NCBI GenBank assembly: GCA_024516035.1
Contig: CM044963.1
Location: forward strand, 23,377,676 to 23,441,675
Source of the DNA: Bactericera cockerelli
Lineage: Eukaryota > Arthropoda > Insecta > Hemiptera > Triozidae
DNA: 64,000 nt
Direction: 5' to 3'
The notes under the pieces were generated by a model, which was given only the letters and a program-made list of their open reading frames with translations, was not told the origin of the DNA and did no database searches. The stretch's first letter is position 1. Every line of letters begins with the position of its first letter. Made by a program: the position numbers and the translations under genes. Positions 9,926 through 21,137 of this stretch are shown here, in pieces.

Positions 9926-10310
9926 AACTTTTACTAATCTGGTGGTTTTTTTTATAATAAGTACCTACTTTCTTGATTATTTCAAAATACAATTTGAGGT
10001 AAAAATATAATACATACATTAATTATACATATACAAATGAAATGATAAGTTATACACACATGATAAGTTCAACATCAGTTAAAAGTCATTAAAACAAAAT
10101 AATATGATAACTTTTTAATTGCAAATTTACTGTTGCTGAATCCTTACCTAGCTTTATTTATTAGGAAATTGGCTTCTTTATTTTACTGTGCCTATCTCAC
10201 GGACATGGAATTATATTTCCTTAATTCCTGACACGGACAAACGGAAGAGTCAGGAATCAGGACACAGGACTATGGAATCTTTTAATTGAATGAATTAACC
10301 TTTTGGCTTT

Positions 10311-10420
10311 CCTCCTCTCTCTCAAACTATCTCTCTCTTTTTTTTCTCTCTCTTTCTCTTTTCCTCTCTCTCTCTTTCTCTCTACATCTCTCTATTTCTA
10401 TCTTCCTCTCTTCCTCTCTT

Positions 10421-10473
<53 letters not shown>

Positions 10474-10477
10474 TCTT

Positions 10478-10509
<32 letters not shown>

Positions 10510-10545
10510 TCTCTCCATCTCTCTATCACTCTTTTTCAGTCTCTG
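10311..10545. repeat. CT-rich microsatellite
   Basis: Long (CT)n with TTTCTC interruptions. Copy B (48402-48702) is expanded by about 60 bp. The overlapping Ser/Leu and Arg/Glu frames are not genes. Confidence 0.95.
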
Positions 10546-10619
10546 TCCCCACATCCGGGTAATGGTATCAATTAGTTACCAACGCATACATCGGTAGTAA
10601 TTTCTCGTACTAGTAATTG

Positions 10620-10800
10620 TAGACCTCCGTGGCTCAGTGGTTAAGAGCATTGGTTGCTGACCCGGAGGTTTCGGGTTCGAATCCCGGCCGCAGCAAAAGA
10701 TATGACCGAGTTTTCCGCTTCCGGAATGGCATAGGTGTAAAGGTAACTTGCCCCTGAAATGATGCGATACGCGGGTCTGGGGTACAACTACATTAAAATA
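10620..10800 (+). repeat. SINE-D, tRNA-headed
   Basis: GACCTCCGTGGCTCAGTGG head, GGGTTCGAATCCCGGCC B-box, body TTTTCCGCTTCCGGAATGG and GGGGTACAACTACATTAAAA. Partner at 48777-48957; diverged relative at 19857. Confidence 0.9.
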
Positions 10801-11244
10801 AAACGTGATTTGGCACTGAAAACTGACTATCGAATATTTTGAGTAATTCCATGGGAGGTAACGAATTCTCTTCCGTTGACCTTGTTTTCAACCGAGTTCT
10901 CTCCCGCTTGTTAAAGGGTTCACCACGAGTTTTCTCCCGATCTACACAACCTACAAAGTGTGTCATGTAACTCAACAATCCTGTTGCAAGGAAATGAGGC
11001 TTGGAAACTTGAGTTTGATTTGACATAAAGTGCCCTTTCTTCAATACGATTTGATTTGCTGTGTCCTGTTATTTTTTTATTTTTATTAATATATGATAAA
11101 ACATCAGTAACACCTAACATCTCTGATATCACAAAAGTGGTAGCCATATATATGATATGATTTCGATGGCAGAGATTGCCTCAGGGAATAATCACGCCCT
11201 TTGTCAATATTATTCTTGTCAATAAAGAGTTATTATTATTAGTA

Positions 11245-11465
11245 TCTTTCCCGGTAGCTCAGTGGTAAAGGCGGCACTCTGTGAATCCAGAGGTCGTGGG
11301 TTCGAAACCCAGCCGGACCATGACAAGTTATCCTCCCATTTGGGATTTTTACCTCATAATTATACGTCTTGGGCTTACTGTTTACACTTTACACTGTTTA
11401 CACTGATGAGACTTGATAGTCCTAATCGGGCAGTCTAAATAAGGCGATATTGTTAATATATTATT
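11245..11465 (+). repeat. SINE-A, tRNA-headed, full length
   Basis: CCCGGTAGCTCAGTGGTAAAGG, B-box GGGTTCGAAACCCAGCC, body CATTTGGGATTTTTACC, TTGATAGTCCTAATCGGGC and the tail AAATAAGGCGATATTGTTAAT. Partner at 49405-49622. Confidence 0.92.
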
Positions 11466-11639
11466 ATTAATACCTACAAATGTACTTATACAAGAATGCT
11501 GATAGATTTATAACCCTAAGGTTCCCAGTTCGACCTTCCTTGTTGAGATTCCAAAGTGCAGTAAAGTCAAGGATTGAACACGCTGATGACAACATTGCCA
11601 ACATTCCCTCAGGTTCTCAGTTCACCTATTTAACCGGTG

Positions 11640-11850
11640 AATAATAATAAGATCGCTTTATTTATACTGCCCGACTAGAACTTATGAGTCCCATTGTTCC
11701 AGCAGAAAGTCCAAGACGTATTAATATGTGGCCGAAATCCCAAACGGAAGGTTAACTCGTCAAATTCCGGCTGGGTTTCGAACCCGCGACCACTGGATTA
11801 CCAGACCAATGCCTCTGTGCTAATACAAGTAAACTAGAGGTGAGCCTACT
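11640..11850 (-). repeat. SINE-A, inverted
   Basis: Reads (ATTATT)-ATCGCTTTATTTATACTGCCCG ... GGCTGGGTTTCGAACCC, the complement of SINE-A. The B box is intact and the 5' head degraded. Partner at 49797-50005. Confidence 0.85.
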
Positions 11851-11924
11851 GTAGATGTTAGAGAGCAGTGCAGTGCAAGGTCGAGCCGCTAGTCTGATTG
11901 CATGTTGGTTCGAATTCCACCCAT

Positions 11925-12091
11925 GATAATAATAATAACACTCTTTAGTGGAAGGTAACCACCAGGCGAGGTTAATTCTCAAAACATTTTATACCACCTA
12001 ACCCTCAGAGTCTCATTATTATGCGGTCACAAACTCAAATGAATGAGGAAAAATTCGTGCACTCGGTGGGAGTCGAACCAACGGATCCCTA
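11925..12091 (-). repeat. SINE-C, outer half, split by the 9-kb transposon
   Basis: The inverted SINE-C runs from its 3' tail (AACACTCTTTAGTGGAAGGTAACC) into its tRNA-like head, where the 9-kb element is inserted at TA. The rest of the head resumes at 21138-21186. Copy B (50083-50300) holds it intact. Confidence 0.93.
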
Positions 12092-12109
12092 CACGCTGAA
12101 AAAAGTTAG

Positions 12110-12720
12110 CCAAATTCTGCATGTCAGCATGCAGAATTCTTCATAATATATGGATCTGCACATTCTGCCTGACTGTTTTTTTTATTTTTTTCATAAATGG
12201 GTTTACATGAATTCATGCTATCTCTGACGTCATCAATATTGATGACGTCATCGATCTTATGCATACAAGGATGCATAGACTATGCAAACTCTGCCTAAAT
12301 GTCACACAGACTGTATGAAACTTCTGCATATTTTATGCATCCCATTCATACATAATTAGCGTGGTGCATTTTCGTTTATGCATATTTCTGCATATTTTAT
12401 GCATCCCTATCATGCATAATTAGCGTGGTGCATTTTCGTTTATGCATATTTCTGCATATTTTATGCATCCCTATCATGCATAATTAGCGTGGTGCATTTT
12501 CGTTTATGCATATTTCTGCATATTTTATGCATCCCCTTTATACATAATTGGCATGAACGGTTTTAGGTTCATGCATATTTAGCATGAATGTGTTTTCCTA
12601 TTCATGCTTATTTAGCATGAGTGTTTCTTCCTATTCATGCTTATTAAGCATGAATATTTCTTACTATTCATGCTTATTAAGCATGAATATTTCTTACTAT
12701 TCATGCATATTTCTGCATAC
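12110..12720. repeat. Left sub-terminal repeat array of the 9-kb transposon
   Basis: A 64-bp unit (TTAGCGTGGTGCATTTTCG, TTTCTGCATATTTTATGCATCCC) restarts at 12358, 12422 and 12486. It is followed by roughly 30-bp units alternating TTAAGCATGAATATTTC and CTATTCATGC. The motifs are self-complementary, as expected of transposase-binding arrays. Confidence 0.88.
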
Positions 12721-12962
12721 CTCACGAAGCCTCTGAACCTGTATTCTGTTGACTTTAAAAGAAGAAGAATAATAACAGATAATAATTTTGATTAAACAAA
12801 ATGAAGAGAGTAAGATTTATTGAGCGAGCTTATAATATAGGTATATAATTATGTAGAACAACAAAATTATGTAGAATAACAAATGATTACAAGTTACAAA
12901 TGATTACAAGTTTAAGATGTAATTAAGTTATTTTAGTGCGAAGTGTTACATACATTGAGCCA

Positions 12963-14955
12963 TTAGATAAAACGGATAATGTGTTGGGTTTTTTTGACCT
13001 CATCAAGTGTCAGGTACACTTTTTCAATTGAATGTTTAACCTGATACGCTACATAATGAAAATCGAAGCCTAGATTTGTAAGCTGAGAACAAGATAAAAG
13101 AACGGCACTATTGGCTTTGTTGATGTAAATATCCTCTACCTGAACAAGCTGTGGCTCTATATCAGAAAACGGCAATAGGTGAGTTCGGTGCGAAGATTAC
13201 CCGCACCTTTTTCGCATGTATGAATTCGGTGCCGCCGAAAAAAGGTGATGTATGAGTTCGGTGCGGTCCTAATGACTTAAAAATTGATTGTTTTTTTATA
13301 ATGTACTCTGTTGTTTGTTAACAGTCATCCTGCTGTTATTAAGGTAGTAGATTATGTTGTAGACATTTCCTCCTTGAAGGCCATGCCTAGGGTTAATAGT
13401 AGGGTTAGGTAAAATACAATGAAGGCCATGCCTTGGGTTTATAGTAGGGTTAGGTAAAATACAATGAAGGTCATGCCTTGTAGACATTTTTTTATTTTCC
13501 GCACCGAACTCATACGTAGCCACGGCAATAGGTGAGTTCGGTGCGAAGATTACCCGCACCTTTTTCGCATGTATGAATTCGGTGCCGCCGAAAAAAGGTG
13601 ATGTATGAGTTCGGTGCGGTCCTAATGACTTAAAAATTGATTGTTTTTTTATAATGTACTCTGTTGTTTGTTAACAGTCATCCTGCTGTTATTAAGGTAG
13701 TAGATTATGTTGTAGACATTTCCTCCTTGAAGGCCATGCCTAGGGTTAATAGTAGGGTTAGGTAAAATACAATGAAGGCCATGCCTTGGGTTTATAGTAG
13801 GGTTAGGTAAAATACAATGAAGGTCATGCCTTGGGTTTATAGTAGGGCTAGGTAAAATACAATGAAGGCCATGCCTTGGGTTTATAGTAGGGTTAGGTAA
13901 AATACAATGAAGGCCATGCCTTGGGTTTATAGTAGGGTTAGGTAAAATACATTGAAGGCCATGCCTATAAGGAAAAAAATACTATAATTACCTGATCATC
14001 AGGGCAAGTACCAGGGCACCGAATTCATACATGACCTTTTTTAGGCGGCACCGAATTCATACATGACCTTTTTTAGGCGGCACCGAACTCATACATTTTT
14101 TTATTTTCCGCACCGAACTCATACGTAGCCCAGAAAACAAGAGGTCAGCTATCAAAATACTTTTCTCATTGATTTTTTCACAATCGCTCACGACCCATTT
14201 AACAGAATAAATATCAGAGGGATAAATGTCGGGGAACACTTTTTTTAGGCTTTCAAATTTTCCCAACTAATGTGGCTTTTCCACAATCTAGACCAGCAGG
14301 CTTACAGATGTTTAGGAAGAACCCGTGCATTGTTAACTGATGCCTCACGGCTACAGTTTTACAAATATTAATCCGACTACAAGCTGCTCGGGCTGCTATT
14401 TTTGACACTCTATGCTTTGCCTCAAATCGCATTGTCGAAACCCTTGCCAGTGGACCAAATTTTAAAAACATGGCGGGATAATGGAGAAGAAAATGAAATT
14501 TTGGTTTCAGAGTATCATTAGTTACTTTTCTGTATAGTTCTAAGAAGTACTCAACAGAGTCTTTTAGCTGTACAACATCAGCAGGAGTTACTTTCTCAGT
14601 CATAATTCGGTCCAATACTTCACGTAACTGACGGTACAGTTCCCAGACTTTATCCTCTTCAGATATGTATTCACCCACTAGTAAAGCAAAATATCTTACA
14701 AAAACCATCATTTCTGAGCCCGTACATTTCAATTTAATTTTTTAAGTGTCATCATCATGAATTATATTGACGGGTTTGTTTATTTTATCAGGGCCGTAAT
14801 CAAAGGAAAAGACAATACCCTTTAAAACGGACGTAGACACAGCTTTTACCGTTTTAACAATGTAAGATCTAGCCACTAATTCAAATACCAGTAATGTTTT
14901 CTTAGATTCCCCCTCTTTCAATGACTCCCTCAGTGGGTTATTTGTGCAAAGCACC
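12963..14955 (-). pseudogene. Transposon-encoded C-terminal protein (KFHFLLHYP type), broken
   Basis: Minus-strand frame pieces 14955-14742, 14741-14253, 14266-14131 and 13170-12963. The most conserved part reads SEMMVFVRYFALLVG..DKVWELYRQLREVLD..KPKFHFLLHYP..FGPLARVSTMRFEAKHR, a block I recognise from metazoan EnSpm-like transposon proteins. Damage: an in-frame stop between 14742 and 14732, a 1-base frameshift near 14255-14275, and a 960-bp nested insertion (13171-14130). Removing the insertion plus one 8-bp duplication would restore the frame across that site. An alternative reading of the stop as a small intron is possible but no good splice sites are seen. The N-terminal catalytic part is not found. 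Confidence 0.7.
13171..14130. mobile_element. GAGTTCGGTGC element, tandem dimer, nested
   Basis: Starts GGCAATAGGTGAGTTCGG, ends CACCGAACTCATACGTAGCC. Exact 8-bp target duplication CAGAAAAC at 13163-13170 and 14131-14138. A shortened first unit (13171-13522) and a full second unit (13525-14130) each have both ends, joined by AC. The 45-bp minisatellite has 2-3 units in the first and about 6 in the second. Confidence 0.95.
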
Positions 14956-14975
14956 AGTCCTCCAGTAATGCAAGA

Positions 14976-15003
14976 CCAAGTACTCCAAGCCAGGAGTACT
15001 TGG
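14976..15003. other. Palindrome between divergent transposon genes
   Basis: CCAAGTACTCC and GGAGTACTTGG pair perfectly around AAGCCA. It lies exactly where the minus-strand gene ends upstream and the plus-strand frame begins. Confidence 0.85.
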
Positions 15004-16826
15004 TAATTGATTCAAATTTTGTAAGAGCATCTTTAGAACAAAGCCCTTCTATTAAAGCTTATCTTATTAAAAGCAAATTGGAATCCAGCCACGAAAGACG
15101 TAATGTTGCCCGTATAGTAATAGAGAGAATTTTGTCTCCATGTCTCGAAAGACATATATCTAGTGTTGAATATACATGTCTGGCCACCCAAATTTGCTCT
15201 TTATTCCTAGAAGAAGCCAAAGCTTCTTGGTATTCTCCCTATAAACCTGCAACCGAAGTGTCCCCAAAAACGGTCGCCAGTGGACTTCTTTACGAAGCGG
15301 GCAGACGTTTGAGACAAAAATCATTAAAAAATCAAGGGAATGAAGTAGTAAATAAAAGAAGGAGAAGGAGCTCGGTCCAAATGACAACTGATGAAGATTC
15401 TGCTGCCCATGGAGTCACCAAGGATGTCTTCTCTGAAGTTGGTAAGTCATAGAATAGAATATACTTTTTTTAGGTAGGATTTAACGTCGCTTTCAACTGC
15501 TAAGGTCATATCACAACGGGGGTTTTACCCTCCATGCGCTAGGTTTACCAATTCTAGCTACTCACGTTAACCTCACCCAGCCTGAGTGGGGCCGGGACTA
15601 GCCAGCATCACATGGGTGATACCTGGATGGTCACCCATCCAATTACCATCTATGCGCGATGTTTCTTTTCTTAAATATAAAATAGTTCAGAACATATTTT
15701 TCATAGAATTGAAAAATAATGGGGGTCTATTTCGATACTTTTTTGATATCTATAACTTTTTCGTTACGTTTTTAATGAAGGAAGAAGGAAAGTCCTATGA
15801 TGTTATTTTTTTCTCAATTTTTCCATCACTTTCTCTTTTTTATCTTTTGCTAATTTTCTTCTATTTCTGCTTTCAGAATCACCTTGCAGTGGATATTTGA
15901 CGTGGTTGCAAGGAGTGACTGGGCAAGAAGATCTGGAAACAATCACAAAGAGATGGCAGGAAACGTCTGCTGTACGGATGGCCTGCTTGTCGGAGGGAAA
16001 ACCCAAATATAAATCAATCCTGGAGTACTTTAAGACATTCCCGGTCTTGAAATCCTCCTTGGGAGCCAGACTGTTTGAAATAGACTTTGAGCATCTCTAT
16101 CCAGACAAGGCAGACAGCCTCTTCAAGACAATGCTTGAATTGCGACCAACCATACTCCATGTAGCGGTGAATACAATGGCGTCCCTGCGAGATAAAGAAG
16201 CATGTTCCATCCTTAGGAAAACTTTCGATGCAATCACGCCCTAGAGTAATGTGGACGCGATGAATGCACAGTGTCTTCTTTTCCTTCCATTTATAACCGA
16301 CACTCCCAGCCAGAAGACAGTGCGGAAAGAATCTTGGAAGCCATCACGAACAGAAGTACGGAATGGATTCATCTTACAGGTACTTTCCTCATCAAATTTA
16401 ATTAGTGAAAGGCTAAAAAAAACAGAGTTTGCACTTCAGAAGAAGAGACCTATACTACCTTACGTTTTGTATGTGGGGAACTTTACAAATCCTGAATCCA
16501 TATATGTAATAGTTGATGACATTATGTATGAAAGACAAACCATATTAGATGCAGTACATTTGTGTTTTCAAATATTCTTTGTGTGTCACACTCATTACCC
16601 AGAAGAGAGCAATCACATTTGGCTTGCTCTCCAGAGAGGAGTCTATCAAATTAAAACAGAACATGTCCAATTAGTAAATTGCGAGGATTGGGACTTGGTC
16701 CATGACGAAGATGGCGTAGATGTGAGGACGTTTGCATTCCAGTTGTCCGTGTCAGCAGATAACTGCACATTGGAGAAAAACGTTGCTGCTGGTGTAGCGA
16801 CAGGGGATAACGTTGCTGCTGTCTGA
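14991..16826 (+). pseudogene. SAMD3-like transposon accessory gene, two exons, one stop
   Basis: Exon a runs to 15441 (..SEV G|GTAAGT) and exon b starts at 15877 (TTTCAG|AA). The split codon G|AA keeps frame into ESPCSGYLTWLQG. Recognisable stretches are ILSPCLERHISSVEYTCLAT with a WY..P motif, LEYFKTFPVLKSSLGARLFEID, and the end YVIVDDIMYERQTILDAVHL then CHTHYPEESNHIW, the pattern of SAMD3-like proteins common in animal transposons. An in-frame TAG at 16242-16244 breaks exon b. No start codon is seen: the open frame begins at a CAG|GAG acceptor-like site at the palindrome. Function in transposition is unknown. Confidence 0.72.
15475..15660 (-). repeat. 5S-rRNA-headed SINE inside the SAMD3-like intron
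   Basis: Reverse complement reads TGGATGGGTGACCATCCAGG (5S box-C-like) followed by the shared body (CAGGCTGGGTGAGGTTAACG, GGAGGGTAAAACCCCCGTTG, AAGCGACGTTAAA). Confidence 0.8.
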
Positions 16827-16992
16827 TAGTGTACGTTATCTGTGTCCGCCGTGTTCTGCGTGTTCTCCGTATCCTGGGAAAAAGACGAATTGAATCAAAA
16901 ACTGGCGGCCATCATCAACTTGCTTAAGCAATAAAACCCACACGCACACATGAGTGCACACAAATGTAGAAAGGACTCGTGAGTAATGAAGG

Positions 16993-17302
16993 TACAGTAG
17001 AACCTCGACATACCGTAATTCAAGGGAAATGGCCTATTTTTCAAGTATAGTAAAAGCAGTAAAAGCATTATCAGTCATGTCAGGAGTCAGCGCATGTGAA
17101 AACTCGACTTCCTAAACTTAAAATATTACGTTGTATAGAGGTCCAAGTTTCGAAAATTACGTTGTTTAGAGGTAAGTTCACCTTTTGTTTTCTTTTACAT
17201 TGTATAGAGTTTTCCTATTCTGTGAGGAAGGGAAAGTAAGATTTCAACGTTATATCAAGGTTTACGCTGTATCGAGGTACGTTATATCAAGGTTCTAACC
17301 CC
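16993..17302. mobile_element. Pogo/Tc1-like MITE
   Basis: Left end CAGTAGAACCTCGACATACCG and right end ACGTTATATCAAGGTTCTAA form imperfect inverted repeats. Internal copies of TTGTATAGAGGT / ATCGAGGTACG suggest sub-terminal repetition. Confidence 0.6.
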
Positions 17303-17375
17303 CTCCCCACCCACACACACTCGGTATCAAGGGAAATCTCATTTTAAAACCATCTGTTTTGAAAGTCGATCTTAC

Positions 17376-17491
17376 CTGCACCCATTGATCTCGTTTTTGC
17401 ATTAATGTCATGACGTCACCCATGCAGTCTATCAACCTGTAACACTGATCTTCTTTCAGCACTCGAAGGAGTTGCGGAGTTATTATGTGTC
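17376..17491 (-). pseudogene. SAM-like domain exon 2
   Basis: Bounded by GTTTCAG acceptor and GTAAGA donor. Encodes HIITPQLLRVLKEDQCYRLI and then DCMGDVMTLMQKRDQWVQ, resembling helices 3-5 of a SAM domain. The open frame needs one base carried over from the previous exon, which the present exon-1 donor does not supply, so the junction is off by one. Confidence 0.55.
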
Positions 17492-17699
17492 CTGAAACAT
17501 AGAAAGATGAAACTAATTAATAAAAGATAGAAACACTACTAACTTTTGAGGCTAATAAGTCTCTTAATGTTCTTCATGACTGAAACAAATGGCAATCTTC
17601 AAGATTTCAAATTGGCAATAGTGCAATTTCTCAATCCCTAAGACTGCTAGCCTTTTGTAATAATAATAATAATAATGCTTTTTCTTTGTGTTATTATGT

Positions 17700-17955
17700 C
17701 ACAATTTTAGTGGGTAGCGCAGAATCATAGGACTTTACCACTTTAATCTACAATATCTTGAATTATTTTTTGCCTAAGATTCCGCCACTGGTCGCTACTT
17801 CACATTAAAGCAGCTACTCATTTTTCCTCACGAGGTATGAGTGGACCCCGAACATCCAAGTACAGAGCAGAAAAAAATCCTCCCCCGCTGGGAATCGAAC
17901 CCAGGTCACCATGTGTGCAATGCCTAGCGCGCTAACTCGCTCTGCCACAGTGACT
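17700..17955 (-). repeat. SINE-B, inverted
   Basis: TTTTAGTGGGTAGCGCAGAAT ... GGGAATCGAACCCAGG ... GCGCTAACTCGCTCTGCCAC: the complement of SINE-B with intact B box, nested in the 9-kb transposon. Confidence 0.88.
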
Positions 17956-18140
17956 ACTGCTAGCCTTTTGTACCATTGAATAACAACTTTTTTTAACCAT
18001 TATTTTTAGTTTGTCAAATTTAATATTTTATTATTGATAGTAAAAGAAAATGGTGATTAGTTTATTTGTTCTCACAGTATGCTTTGGTTGGTTTTAGGTA
18101 CATCACCAGTAATAAATTGAAGTATGAATTTTCTACTTAC

Positions 18141-18212
18141 TTTCAACAATTCACGTATTCTGCCTAGGTCCCATTGTCGAAGAAGATCGCCAGTTGTTAC
18201 TAATGACTCCAT
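18141..18212 (-). pseudogene. SAM-like domain exon 1 with ATG
   Basis: ATG at 18212-18210 opens MESLVTTGDLLRQWDLGRIR then ELLK, ending at a GTAAGT donor. WDLGRIRELLK matches the start of SAM domains in SAMD3-like proteins. It lies on the strand opposite the SAMD3-like body (14991-16826), which is unexpected. Confidence 0.55.
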
Positions 18213-19037
18213 GGTCTCACAAGGTTATGCAGAGATGAATAGTTATTTACAAAAGTAGGTACATACAGGGATAAATAGAAATTGAAATTTATGTCTATAT
18301 AAATTAAATTCAACATGTTTCTAAAGTTAAACTATGCTAGTAATTTCAAGTTATGTTAAAACTTATATGAATGTTCACTCTTATTCATTAGTAAAAACTT
18401 CATCCTTCACTATGTTAAAATTATTATACTAGGTATTATTATTTACAAGGGTTTACATTTTTTTAAAACCTACATTACCGACCGGAACTTTGAAACTAAC
18501 TTATACAGGAACTTTGAAATTGTTAATTTAACCAAGTGTTGAAACTGTTATTATTTATTCACAGGTAGGTATTATTAAAAAAAGAATTGATTTGATTTTA
18601 TTTACCACTTAGATAAAAAACACTTTGAACGAGAAAAACACACTCAAGAGAAAGATATATTATTTATTACTATGCAAAAGAGACGGACGAGCAGGGAGGT
18701 TGATTGGTATCTTAGGGAGTACTGTTGGAGTTGGAAATGAATCAATAATTTTACCACAAGAACTATTTATACCTACTTACCTACCCACTTTATGAAAGAA
18801 AAAGGTTATTTACAATTACCGGCCGGCCGCGATTTTGTAAAAAACCGGCTTTGATTAGGTGCAAACTCTATCCCCCCCATCTCTCGCACGAGAACTAGGT
18901 ACCTATTTTCAAGTATCTGTATGACGATGACGTGAAAATAAATAGGTGATAACAGGTAGTTCGTTGTTCGTTCTTCATTTTTTTCACTTTTTAACACAAC
19001 TTTTGAAAATTTATCAATAATTAATTGTTTTAAAGAG
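18213..19037. other. Non-coding interior of the 9-kb transposon
   Basis: AT-rich, presumably upstream of the SAM-like exon. No gene seen. A GGCCGGCC-containing palindrome sits near 18820-18830. Confidence 0.4.
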
Positions 19038-21125
19038 CTAAAAAAATTGAACAAACGTACGATCGTTAAAGATTAAGAGAAGGAGAAGAGTCTGCACACT
19101 AATGACTAGAGATTTCATTGTTTTGTCGTAAGGAATCGAGGCATACGTTTTCATAAAGTTCATGCAAACTGAAAAACAGTCAGGCAATTTCTGCATGATT
19201 AAAAACATGTTATGAATCTTCTGCATAACCTTTCATGAGATCTAGAGACAAATATGCGAATTCTTCAAAAATTGTACATCTTTCTTCATAATAGTTTTCC
19301 GTTTTCATGATATTGAGAAGACCGCATGAAAGTTATACAGACTTAGCATGACTGAGCTTTTTATGCTAATTAAACATAATAGTTCATGTTGCCATTTCCT
19401 CTTTATGAATCGTTCGCATAACTTATACATCTGTCTGCATAAATGTTTTCCGTTTTCATAAATGTTATGCAGCCTTTGAAGAGACTGCATGAAAGTTGTG
19501 CAGACTTAGCATGACTACGTTTTTTACGCTAATTAAACATAATCTATGCTGATAGATTATGTTGCCATTGTCACTATATGAATCTTTTGCGTAGTCTATA
19601 CATTTTACTGCATAAACGTTTTTCTTTTTCATAATGTTATTCAGCCTTTAAAAAGACTGCATGAAAGTTGTACAGACTTAGCAAGACAACGTTTTTTCTG
19701 CGAGTTAAACATAATCTATGCTTATAGCTCATGTTGCCAATAATCTATACATCCTACTGCCTAAACGTTTAGCGCGGCTTCTTTGATGTCATGCAGCCTT
19801 TAAGAATTCACTGCATGAAAGTTATAATATGTGAGTAGCTGGAAGCTGGTTTATGATGCCGACCTCCGTGGTCGAGAGGTCAAGTCCACTGTCTTTCGAT
19901 CCGAAGGTTGCAGGTTCGAATCCTGGCCGTGGCGGACTTTTCTAGCAGAAAATTTCCGCTGTAGGAATGGCATGGTTGTAAGATTTCATACCCCGAAGTA
20001 ATGGTAACGCGGTTCCAGGGTAGACAAATCTTAAAAAAAAGCTGGTTTCTGCTGAACAACAACTTACAACAGACCCATTGCATGGGGTTGAATGTCATCA
20101 ACAACTGACCCAAATAACTATATTAATATGATGTGAATACCTATTAATAGGTATAGATACCTAATATATTTCTTAAAACCCGCAAAACAGGCCCTATGGT
20201 ATTCTTTTAATTTCTACTGTTTTCAATATTTTTATGATTTTATAACCTTTGAACACACACAAGTAGCGGTTGTATTACTTATATAACCGCTACCTTTCAA
20301 CTCAACGCAGGTATTAACTCGGCCTAATGTCTTTCTAAAAAAATCAAGTTATTTTTATAATTTATCAAGCGCTTCAGGTAAATCCTCAAACCACAAATAT
20401 ACATTCAAGGTTTCACCACGTCATGATCAAATTCCAAGAATTATATTATCTAATATATTATAGGTAGGTACTACCAATGAACGTCGAGACGTCGACCCTG
20501 CATATTTGAGCGGCAAAAGACGGAGTAAAAGAAGAATGTTTTCTTCTTGTCCGATATTCCATACCATATTCCAAGAATATCTATAAATATAATATATTAG
20601 ATGGTCATGTTGGTGAGAAAATTGAACGTATTTTTGTGGTTTTTGGATTTAACTGGCGCTATTATATCCTATAGGTCTTTATATAGGTAACATATACTCT
20701 TCTTCTTCAATAGGGTAGCATCTTCTTCTTTTTCTTCTTCAATAGGGTAGCATAACTTATGAAAATCAAACCTTATGAAATAAAAGTTTCCATGATATTG
20801 TCCATCTTGAACTTTATGAAAACGCACTTTTTTGGTTTTCATAACTGTTTTTTGATAGTTAGCATCATTTATGAAAACAAAAGACCCTTCAAAAAAACAA
20901 TCAGGCAGAATTCTGCACAAAAATCCTTATTGATGACGTCACGGATAAAATTCTGCATATTTTATGAATCAATCTGCATGATCGACATTTATGCTAACCA
21001 CAATTTTATGAAAACGTTGACATTTGCATGGTTTATGAAGAAATTTGAAAAAAAACGGAAAATTCTTCATAAACCCTGCAGATTCAGCATAAAAAAACTT
21101 TATGAATCAAATTTGAAAAAACTTT
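19038..21125. repeat. Right sub-terminal repeat region of the 9-kb transposon
   Basis: Repeated motifs GCATGAAAGTTRTACAGACTT, TTAGCATGAC, GCATAAACGTTTTTC and TTTATGAAAAC occur in both orientations about every 60-180 bp, interrupted by a SINE-D and AT-rich DNA. It is longer than the left array and differs in sequence except for the CATG core. Confidence 0.75.
19857..20035 (+). repeat. SINE-D, diverged copy
   Basis: GACCTCCGTGGTCGAGAGG head, GGTTCGAATCCTGGCCG B-box, body GGAATGGCATGGTTGTAAG and GGTTCCAGGGTAGACAAATC. Confidence 0.85.
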
Positions 21126-21137
21126 TTTTAGCGTGTA

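Larger units (their letters stand above)
12092..21135. mobile_element. 9,044-bp EnSpm-like DNA transposon, copy A only
   Basis: Terminal inverted repeats CACGCTGAAAAAAGTT (left) and the complement of CACGCTAAAAAAAGTT (right), one mismatch in 16. Flanking TA at 12090-12091 and 21136-21137; copy B keeps the empty site with one TA (50247-50248). Both ends have long sub-terminal arrays of ATGCAT/CATG-rich motifs. The interior carries a transposase-side gene and SAM-like exons (minus) and a SAMD3-like gene (plus). CAC..GTG ends with sub-terminal repeats point to the EnSpm/CACTA group, but a 2-bp rather than 3-bp target duplication is atypical (TAC could also be read), so the superfamily is inferred. 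Confidence 0.9.

Noticed and set aside
10286..10597. Ser/Leu-rich and Arg/Glu-rich frames here and at 48376-48753
   Set aside because: They are all phases of a CT microsatellite whose length differs between the copies.
11245..11325. Possible functional tRNA genes at SINE heads (also 10620, 36580, 48777)
   Set aside because: A and B boxes are present, but each is followed by a SINE body and recurs many times; the acceptor stems do not pair convincingly.
16866..16915. Further minus-strand exon after the SAM-like exons, starting at CCCAG|GATACGG
   Set aside because: The reading is low-complexity Thr/Asn/Asp antisense to the SAMD3-like frame, with no motif; kept out of the gene model.
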